Assembly: GCA_022402505.1 (NCBI GenBank)
Contig: JAKRSE010000327.1
Coordinates: 1 to 8,077, forward strand
Source: Fimbriimonadaceae bacterium
GTDB lineage: Bacteria; Armatimonadota; Fimbriimonadia; Fimbriimonadales; Fimbriimonadaceae
Reading direction: 5' to 3'
DNA length: 8,077 nucleotides
Shown: positions 1 through 4,846 of the stretch, one piece after another
How the letters are laid out: each line of letters opens with the position of its first letter
Numbering within the stretch: the stretch's first letter is position 1
Translations under genes and position numbers: made by a program
Notes under the pieces: generated by a model
Seen by the model: the letters and a program-made list of their open reading frames with translations, nothing else
Databases searched by the model: none
What the model was told of the DNA's origin: nothing

Positions 1-86
1 TTGCCGGGCGCGAGGTGTCCGGGCTGATGGAAGCCTGGGAGCAGACTCACGCCCGGATCGAGGAGCTCAAGGCGCTTCAGGGCTGA
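1..86 (+). CDS. C-terminal tail of an unidentified protein (5' end outside window)
   Basis: An open frame enters from the left edge (first full codon at position 3) and stops with TGA at 84-86, giving 27 residues that end in ARIEELKALQG. The tail is charged and probably helical. An ending of the LKAL type after a tryptophan-containing helix recalls the C-termini of some sulfatases, but this is a weak resemblance and I do not assign a function. The frame has the GC-rich third positions typical of its neighbours, which favours a real gene end. Its last 10 bases overlap the 3' end of the phytase gene on the other strand, so the two genes converge with no room for a separate terminator between them. 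Confidence 0.5.
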   Translation, partial: AGREVSGLMEAWEQTHARIEELKALQG

Positions 87-1192
87 ACGCTGACCGGCGT
101 CGGGTCCGGCAGTCGAAGCAGAACCTCTCTCAGGTCGAACAGCATGAAGTTGCGGTCCTTGGAGTTCATCATGACCAGAACTCCGGCCGGCAGCTTCTCG
201 CCGAGGGGTGCGGTCACGGCCTCCAAACCGTCGGTGGCATCGGCCGGCGTGGGGATGGCGACCAAAAGCCGAGGGGTCTCTCCGGAGATGTCCCAGACCA
301 TCAGCCGGCTGCCGCCTTCCAGCTGGTCGCTGCTGAGCAGAAGCCGTCGGCCTTCATTGCGGATGACGGCGAGGCCCTCCCGGTCTCCCTGGTAGATCTC
401 TTCGCCCAGCGGCGGGGCTTCCGTCGACTCGGTCACCGCCGATGCGACCCTTCGAATGGCGAACAGCTCGTCGCTGAAGAAGAGCTCTCCGGTCTCCCGG
501 TCCACGACGAGAGCCTCGATCTCCCCGTTCTGCTCGGCGTCCATGCCCGAGAAGGAGCCGAACCGCCCCTTCAGCTCCAGATCCCACTTGCCGGCGGAAT
601 TCTTCTTCAGCTCATACCGAGCCAGGTAGCCCTCGGCCGGCCCGGTCTTGGGCGAGACGAAGGCGGTGATGGCCCCGGTCTCGGAGCTTCGGGTCAGGGC
701 GACGCCCATCGGCAGGCCTTCGTCTCCCTGTGCGTCCGGCAGAAAGGCCGCCGATCCTGATGCCTCGACCGCCTCTCCCTCGGCGTTGATCTCGTAGATC
801 CGGATCCGTCGCGCCGCCCGCTCTGTCGCGACCATCAAGGCCCGCGGCGACCCCTCCTCGGTCCACTGGATGATGTCGACGTTGTTCGGCCGATCCAGCG
901 GGGTGATCGACTGGACGACCTTCCCGGCCAGGTCGAACGCATAGAGCCCGCCGGAGACCTCGTTCTTGTCGGTGCCCCAGATTCGGCTCTTCGCAGGATC
1001 GGTGGGATGGATCCAGATCGCCGGATCGTCGGCGTCGTGGGGCACCGGCTCGGTCACGGCGATGGGCGAGAGCGGCGTCACGGCGGCCTGCGCCTGGTCG
1101 GCCGGGGCGGGGGTTCCGCCGGAGGCAGACTCCCCGGCCGGCGCCTGACAACCGACCGCAACAAGCAGAAGCACGGGGAGGAATACCCTCAT
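77..1192 (-). CDS. Beta-propeller (BPP) 3-phytase-like lipoprotein
   Basis: This 371-residue protein matches the six-bladed beta-propeller phytases, which remove phosphate from phytate with calcium at the active site. The N-terminus is a short signal peptide ending in VAVGC, so Cys15 is a probable lipidation site; Ala at -3 is not ideal for a lipobox. Family landmarks in order are DADDPAIW at 53-60, RPNNVD at 101-106, a segment ending SPKTG at 180-184 (Lys182 at the substrate-binding lysine position), EIEALVVD at 224-231, SDE at 240-242, REGL at 271-274 followed by LLSSDQ at 285-290, TDGLEAV at 320-326, and a closing NF at 348-349. The usual EGC/EGM after the third landmark reads EAL, and the usual EE pair reads DE, so this is a divergent member. 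It starts 10 bases after the stop of the upstream membrane protein on the same strand, suggesting cotranscription. There is no clear Shine-Dalgarno before the ATG. Phytase activity itself is inferred from the family. Confidence 0.9.
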   Translation of the reverse strand: MRVFLPVLLLVAVGCQAPAGESASGGTPAPADQAQAAVTPLSPIAVTEPVPHDADDPAIWIHPTDPAKSRIWGTDKNEVSGGLYAFDLAGKVVQSITPLDRPNNVDIIQWTEEGSPRALMVATERAARRIRIYEINAEGEAVEASGSAAFLPDAQGDEGLPMGVALTRSSETGAITAFVSPKTGPAEGYLARYELKKNSAGKWDLELKGRFGSFSGMDAEQNGEIEALVVDRETGELFFSDELFAIRRVASAVTESTEAPPLGEEIYQGDREGLAVIRNEGRRLLLSSDQLEGGSRLMVWDISGETPRLLVAIPTPADATDGLEAVTAPLGEKLPAGVLVMMNSKDRNFMLFDLREVLLRLPDPTPVSVQP

Positions 1193-1199
1193 GGCCGCA

Positions 1200-1205
1200 A
1201 TGTTA
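1200..1205 (-). promoter_or_regulatory. Possible -10-like hexamer close to the phytase start
   Basis: On the minus strand TAACAT lies 7 bases before the phytase ATG and matches 4 of 6 positions of the TATAAT consensus. There is no recognisable -35 at the right distance and no Shine-Dalgarno between it and the ATG. If used, the message would be leaderless or nearly so. The hexamer includes the TAA stop of the upstream gene, so it may be coincidental. Confidence 0.2.
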
Positions 1206-1793
1206 CAAGATGACTTCGACCATCCGGGACGATCTGGCCGTGGGGCGGCCGCTCATTTCTGCGCGAAGCTCCAAGCGACGGGCACGGACAAGCAGCTGTG
1301 CCGTCAAGGCCGAGGACCAGTCGTCGGTCAGGACCGCCTTCAGACTTTCCGACTCCCGCAGGGGCTGGGTCAGATCCATCATCCTGATGCCTCCGCCGAG
1401 CTCGCTGCTGAACATCAGCCGGCCGCGGGCATGACGCACCCTCGGGTCTGAGTTCGGGAGGATGCCCTCGCGAAGGTCGTCGGGCAGACGGTCGTCTCGG
1501 CCCATTCCGGCGGGCGACCATTCCTTCCAAAGCCGCTCGGCTAGCCGTACTGCGACCTCGTGAGCCGGCCGCCCCGGGCCCCATCCTTCCACGATCTTCG
1601 TCTTCCCCAGATCGAGCGTCACCTCGCCCCAAGCCGTGGAAGGAGGCAGCTCGATCGCAATCATTGCCGTCTTCGCAGACTCAGGAACGGCGCTCGGCCG
1701 CTCGCCAATGAGGCTGAGCGTCCACACGGCCGCCGCCACGCCCGCTGCGGCTGCCGCCGCTTTGCCGATTCCCTGAACGATTCCCCGTCCCAT
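1203..1793 (-). CDS. Small membrane-anchored protein of unknown function
   Basis: I do not recognise this 196-residue protein. Residues about 8-29 form one hydrophobic, very alanine-rich segment, which could be a membrane anchor or an uncleaved signal. The remainder is soluble. It starts with a beta-like stretch (residues 42-70, including AIELPPS and GEVTLDLGKTKIVEGWG), continues with a charged helix around 79-92, and ends in a strongly basic, probably helical region at 163-190. There are no cysteines, no obvious metal-binding motif and no lipobox. The start is supported by a GGGGGA tract just upstream of the ATG at 1793. The gene lies between the OGG1-like gene (57 bases upstream) and the phytase (10 bases downstream). 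The tight spacing to the phytase suggests a shared message and perhaps a shared envelope role, but this is inference only. Codon bias matches its neighbours, so it is likely a real gene. Confidence 0.75.
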   Translation of the reverse strand: MGRGIVQGIGKAAAAAAGVAAAVWTLSLIGERPSAVPESAKTAMIAIELPPSTAWGEVTLDLGKTKIVEGWGPGRPAHEVAVRLAERLWKEWSPAGMGRDDRLPDDLREGILPNSDPRVRHARGRLMFSSELGGGIRMMDLTQPLRESESLKAVLTDDWSSALTAQLLVRARRLELRAEMSGRPTARSSRMVEVIL

Positions 1794-1810
1794 GCTCCCC
1801 CTACAGCCGA

Positions 1811-1838
1811 CTCTTAGCTTAGGGTTTCATGATTTCAA
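1811..1838 (-). promoter_or_regulatory. Weak promoter candidate for the unknown gene and phytase pair
   Basis: In the 57-base gap, read on the minus strand, TTGAAA (1838 to 1833) matches 5 of 6 of the -35 consensus. Sixteen bases later comes TAAGAG (1816 to 1811), a poor -10 with 3 of 6 matches. Start of transcription would fall near 1804, leaving a short leader that contains the GGGGGA ribosome-binding tract before the ATG at 1793. This stretch is also AT-richer than the surrounding DNA. It would allow the downstream pair to be expressed separately from ligA-ogg. Confidence 0.3.
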
Positions 1839-1852
1839 AAGTCCTGGGGACT
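1837..1852 (-). terminator. Weak intrinsic terminator candidate overlapping the ogg stop codon
   Basis: On the minus strand the sequence AGTCC-CCA-GGACT forms a 5-base-pair stem with a 3-base loop, followed by a short T run (TTTTG including the stem's last T). The stem overlaps the TAG stop of the OGG1-like gene. Stem and T tract are both short, so termination would be partial at best. Its position at the end of the repair pair, just before a promoter-like sequence, is what makes it worth listing. Confidence 0.25.
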
Positions 1853-2726
1853 AGGAATCAGAAAACTCAACAAGAGACCCACGAGAGGTTCCAGAATTCA
1901 ATCCCCGGAGGAACAGACCCTGCTGCACCCAGCCGGCCCATGTTCCGTACCTCTCCCGCAGCCGATCGGCCAGTCTCTCGGCCCGGGCGGGGGTCAGCGG
2001 CCGATCCGCCTCCTCCGGCAGATGTGTCGGCCCAGCCTGTGCCCACACGTGGGTGTCCACGGGGACCGCATCCGAATGTCCATAGGCGAAGAGGCAGACG
2101 CAGTCGGCCAGTTTCGGTCCCACGCCGGGCAGGCTCATCAATGCGGTACGGACTCCGCGGCGATCCAGGTTCCCAAGGTCTTCCAGCCAGGTCTCTCCGC
2201 CCAGCTCAAGGAGCCTTCCGGCACATCGAACGATGGACTCGGCCCGATAGCCGAAGCGTGCCTGCCGAAGGGCCTGGGGATCGATGCCCGCCAGCACGGC
2301 GACGGGAGGGAAGGCGGGCGGGGCCCAGTCCGGACCTGCATGGTCGCCCAGGCGGGCCAGATGCGCGGTCATGGGTCGAATCCGGTGCAGCGAGTTGTTC
2401 TGGCTGCAGAGGAACCCGAAGAGGGTCTCGACCTTCGACCGGGCATGGATCACCCGCAGGCCGGCCGGAAAGGGCGCTTCCCCCAGCCCGGCGAGCAGGC
2501 GATCCAGCTGAGTCAGGTCGAGGTCCAGCTGGAAGAGGGCGCGGAAATCCTGCTCGGTGCCGGTTCCCTCCACCTTCCAGCCTCCGCCATCGCGCCGCCT
2601 CACCCTCCAGGCGAAACCGCCCTCCGCCCCGAGGAGAACCCCGTCCTCCATCCGCCAGCGGAACATCATGCCCAGGCCGGCGCAGAGGGGCAGATCGACC
2701 CCGGGCTCCACTTCGAACTCGGTCAT
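1851..2726 (-). CDS. ogg: OGG1-type 8-oxoguanine DNA glycosylase / AP lyase
   Basis: This 291-residue protein excises 8-oxoguanine from DNA and is expected to nick the resulting abasic site. It shows the OGG1 layout: an N-terminal beta domain (about 1-95) and a helix-hairpin-helix domain. LCSQNN at 106-111 starts the substrate-recognition helix. LPGVGPK at 199-205 is the hairpin and contains the Schiff-base lysine Lys205. VPVDTHVW at 222-229 holds the catalytic Asp224. The 19-residue spacing of Lys and Asp equals that of human OGG1 (Lys249, Asp268). Asn110, Arg115, Cys209, Gln268 and Phe272 align with human Asn149, Arg154, Cys253, Gln315 and Phe319. The ATG at 2726 overlaps the TGA of ligA as ATGA. 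The frame stays open far upstream inside ligA, so the start was chosen from the domain boundary and the overlap. GGAG lies about 11 bases upstream. It differs from MutM/Fpg, the usual bacterial enzyme for this lesion, which is unrelated in fold. Confidence 0.93.
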   Translation of the reverse strand: MTEFEVEPGVDLPLCAGLGMMFRWRMEDGVLLGAEGGFAWRVRRRDGGGWKVEGTGTEQDFRALFQLDLDLTQLDRLLAGLGEAPFPAGLRVIHARSKVETLFGFLCSQNNSLHRIRPMTAHLARLGDHAGPDWAPPAFPPVAVLAGIDPQALRQARFGYRAESIVRCAGRLLELGGETWLEDLGNLDRRGVRTALMSLPGVGPKLADCVCLFAYGHSDAVPVDTHVWAQAGPTHLPEEADRPLTPARAERLADRLRERYGTWAGWVQQGLFLRGLNSGTSRGSLVEFSDS

Positions 2727-4732
2727 TCGGGCCGCAGCTCCGGCGGAAGGGACTCCAGAAACTCTTCTTCCGAAATCACCGGGATGCCGAGCTTCTCTGC
2801 CTTGGCCAGCTTGGACCCGGCTCGCGGACCGGCGACGACCAGGTCGGTCTTCGCCGAGACGGATCCGGCCGCTTTGCCTCCCTGTTCGACGACAAGCGCC
2901 TCGGCCGCCTCGCGGGTGAACCTTTCCAGCTTGCCGGTGAAGACCAGGGTCTTGCCCGCGAAGAGGTCGCCGGCCGCCGCGGGCTGCTCGACCGGGGCGA
3001 CCCCGTTTTCCAGAAGACGGTCGATCAAGGCCTGGTTCTGCGGATCCTCCAGCCAGACCACGATCTCGGCAGCCGTCCGCTCGCCGATGTCGGGAATCTC
3101 GTCCAGCTCCTCGAGGGTCGCCCGGCGGACGGCCTCGAGGGTCCTCATCTCTCGGGCCAGGTCCGCCGCCGTCCGCTCGCCGATGTGACGGATTCCCAGA
3201 GCGAAGAGGAGGCGGCCGAGGGGCCGGGTCTTCGCCGCCTCGATGGACTCCAGCAATCGGCTGACACTCTGCTCGCCGAAGCCGTCCCAGCCACGAATCT
3301 CCTCGGCATGATCGGCGAGACGGTAGATGTCGGCCGAGTCGGTGAGAAAGCCGGCCTCGAGAAACCGCTCGATCTGCTTCGGGCCGAGACCGTCGATATC
3401 CATCGCCCGCCGAGAAGCGAAGTGTTCGAGGGCCGTCTGAAGCTGATCCGGGCAACCCCGCCGGTTCGGGCATCTCAGAACCACCATTCCTTCCGGAGCC
3501 ACAAGAGGCGTGCTGCAGGTCGGACAGACCGTGGGTGCGGTCGGGATCACCGAGTCCGCAGGCCGCTTCTCCAGAACCGGACCCACCACTTCCGGGATCA
3601 CGTCGCCGGCCCGCTGAACGATGACCGTGTCCCCCACTCGGACGTCCTTGCGGGCCAGTTCCTGGAAGTTGTGCAGGGTGGCCCGCGCCACGGTCACTCC
3701 TCCCACGAAGACCGGCTCCAGCTCGGCGACCGGGGTGACGGCCCCGGTGCGTCCGACCTGGAGACCGATTCCCAGGAGCCGGGTGAAGGCCTGTTCCGCA
3801 GGAAACTTGTAGGCGATCGCCCACCGGGGCCCCCGGGACGTGTTGCCGAGCTCGGTTTGGAGCGCCAAGGACTGAACCTTGATGACGCAGCCGTCGATGC
3901 CGTAGGGGAGGGTCGGCCTCTCGCGGCCGATCTCCTCGATCCGGGCCAGAACCTCCTCGATTCCTTGACAAAGGCGGACGTCGGCCCGAGTTCGGAAGCC
4001 GGCCGCGTGAAGCTGCTCGGCCACCTCCAACTGGCTCTCGACGCCCTCCAGCCCCGAAGCGGTGTAGGGAAAGAAGCTCAGACGCCGTTCCCGAGTCAGA
4101 TTCGGATCCAGCTGGCGCAGCCCCCCGCTCGCGGCGTTCCGCGGATTCACGAAGGGAGCGAGCCCGCGCTCCAGCCGCGCTTCGTTCAAGGCATCGAACA
4201 CGGCGCGGAACATGATCACTTCGCCCCGGACGGTCACTTCCGCAATCGACTGCCAAAGCGGGCAGGCCAGGGGGATGTCCGGGATCGTCATCGCCTGAGC
4301 CGTCACCGTCTCACCCGTCGTTCCATCGCCCCGGGTGGCGGCCGTGGCCAGCCGGCCCTGAGCATAGGTGAGCGAGAGCGAGACTCCGTCGAACTTGAGT
4401 TCGACCAGATAGTCCACCCGGTCCAGTCCGGCCGCCCGCCTCACCCGCTCATCGAAGGCTCTCATCTCGTCCGGACTGAAAGCGTTGTCCAGCGACAGCA
4501 TCGGGACGGCATGGCGATGGGGGAGGAAGCCTTCCAACGGAGCGCCGCCGACTCGGCGGGTCGGGCTGTCTTCAGCCGCGAGCTCCGGGTGTACTTCCTC
4601 CAGAACCTGGAGCTCACGGAAGAGGGCGTCGAACTCAGAATCGCTGATCTCTGGCCTGCCCTGCGTGTGATACAGCCGATTGTGATGATCGATCAGGTTT
4701 TTCAGCTCCTGGACTCGCGTTGCCGGGTTCAT
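2723..4732 (-). CDS. ligA: NAD+-dependent DNA ligase LigA
   Basis: This 669-residue protein, close to the 671 of E. coli LigA, joins nicks in duplex DNA using NAD+ in replication and repair. The N-terminal Ia domain (about 1-60) carries the NAD+-binding region with EISDSEFDAL at 28-37. The nucleotidyltransferase core has the adenylated lysine Lys113 in ELKFDG, Glu171 in VRGE, Asp280/Gly281 and Lys285 in DGCVIKV, and Lys309 in YKFPAE. The OB fold follows. A four-cysteine zinc finger is formed by Cys403, Cys406, Cys421 and Cys427, with the same spacing as in E. coli. Helix-hairpin-helix repeats cover about 440-570 and a BRCT domain about 589-669 (GKTLVFTGKLERF). All catalytic positions are intact. 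It is the first gene of the minus-strand cluster and overlaps ogg by 4 bases. No Shine-Dalgarno precedes the ATG; a -10-like element sits 8 bases upstream. A single housekeeping ligase of this type is normally essential. Confidence 0.98.
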   Translation of the reverse strand: MNPATRVQELKNLIDHHNRLYHTQGRPEISDSEFDALFRELQVLEEVHPELAAEDSPTRRVGGAPLEGFLPHRHAVPMLSLDNAFSPDEMRAFDERVRRAAGLDRVDYLVELKFDGVSLSLTYAQGRLATAATRGDGTTGETVTAQAMTIPDIPLACPLWQSIAEVTVRGEVIMFRAVFDALNEARLERGLAPFVNPRNAASGGLRQLDPNLTRERRLSFFPYTASGLEGVESQLEVAEQLHAAGFRTRADVRLCQGIEEVLARIEEIGRERPTLPYGIDGCVIKVQSLALQTELGNTSRGPRWAIAYKFPAEQAFTRLLGIGLQVGRTGAVTPVAELEPVFVGGVTVARATLHNFQELARKDVRVGDTVIVQRAGDVIPEVVGPVLEKRPADSVIPTAPTVCPTCSTPLVAPEGMVVLRCPNRRGCPDQLQTALEHFASRRAMDIDGLGPKQIERFLEAGFLTDSADIYRLADHAEEIRGWDGFGEQSVSRLLESIEAAKTRPLGRLLFALGIRHIGERTAADLAREMRTLEAVRRATLEELDEIPDIGERTAAEIVVWLEDPQNQALIDRLLENGVAPVEQPAAAGDLFAGKTLVFTGKLERFTREAAEALVVEQGGKAAGSVSAKTDLVVAGPRAGSKLAKAEKLGIPVISEEEFLESLPPELRPE

Positions 4733-4748
4733 CTGCCGAAATTATGCT
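4720..4748 (+). promoter_or_regulatory. Promoter candidate for the GGDEF/HD-GYP gene
   Basis: TTGCCG at 4720-4725 (4 of 6 matches to the -35 consensus) is separated by exactly 17 bases from TATGCT at 4743-4748 (4 of 6 to the -10). Transcription would start near 4755, leaving a leader of about 90 bases before the preferred ATG at 4847. The element overlaps the ligA start codon and the ligA -10-like site on the other strand, so the two divergent promoters would compete for the same DNA. Confidence 0.3.
4741..4746 (-). promoter_or_regulatory. -10-like element just upstream of ligA
   Basis: On the minus strand CATAAT matches 5 of 6 of the TATAAT consensus and ends 8 bases before the ligA ATG, in an AT-rich pocket of otherwise GC-rich DNA. 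No good -35 is visible at 16-18 bases upstream. Transcription starting the usual 6-8 bases downstream would begin at or within a base or two of the start codon, so ligA may be leaderless. Confidence 0.35.
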
Positions 4749-4826
4749 AGGTGGAGGGTGCCGACGGTCTCGGCGCGCCGCCGCCGCCGAGAAGGGGGAA
4801 GGACATTTCGCGAGTCATGGGCCGAC

Positions 4827-4839
4827 AGGAGGCTGGAAG
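4827..4839 (+). promoter_or_regulatory. Ribosome-binding site supporting the start at 4847
   Basis: AGGAGG at 4827-4832 is a full Shine-Dalgarno match but lies 14 bases from the ATG at 4847 (11 from an in-frame TTG at 4844). GGAAG at 4835-4839 is weaker but well placed, 7 bases from the ATG. The upstream ATG at 4817 has a purine tract only 13 or more bases away. These signals favour the 4847 start without proving it. Confidence 0.4.
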
Positions 4840-4846
4840 CGGGTTG

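Noticed and set aside
2727..4256. In-frame upstream extension of the ogg reading frame into ligA (801 codons in total)
   Set aside because: The extension is Arg/Gly/Pro-rich nonsense overlapping ligA in another frame. OGG1 homology begins near the Met at 2726, which also forms the ATGA overlap with the ligA stop.
1829..4750. A 973-codon open frame on the plus strand, antisense to ligA and ogg
   Set aside because: Its translation is low-complexity, rich in Arg, Pro and Gly, with no recognisable domain, and it lies opposite two well-supported genes. Stop codons are rare in this frame because the opposite-strand codons are GC-rich.
4771..4791. GC-rich CGCC/GCC run that could be read as a repeat or regulatory palindrome
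   Set aside because: The run is short and contains only the self-complementary GGCGCGCC plus a few GCC units, as expected by chance at this base composition.
4751..4846. GTG at 4751 or ATG at 4817 as the start of the c-di-GMP enzyme
   Set aside because: The extra residues are proline- and charge-rich and do not look like a conserved N-terminus. The GTG would lie before the likely transcription start, and ribosome-binding signals fit 4847 better. The ATG at 4817 remains possible.
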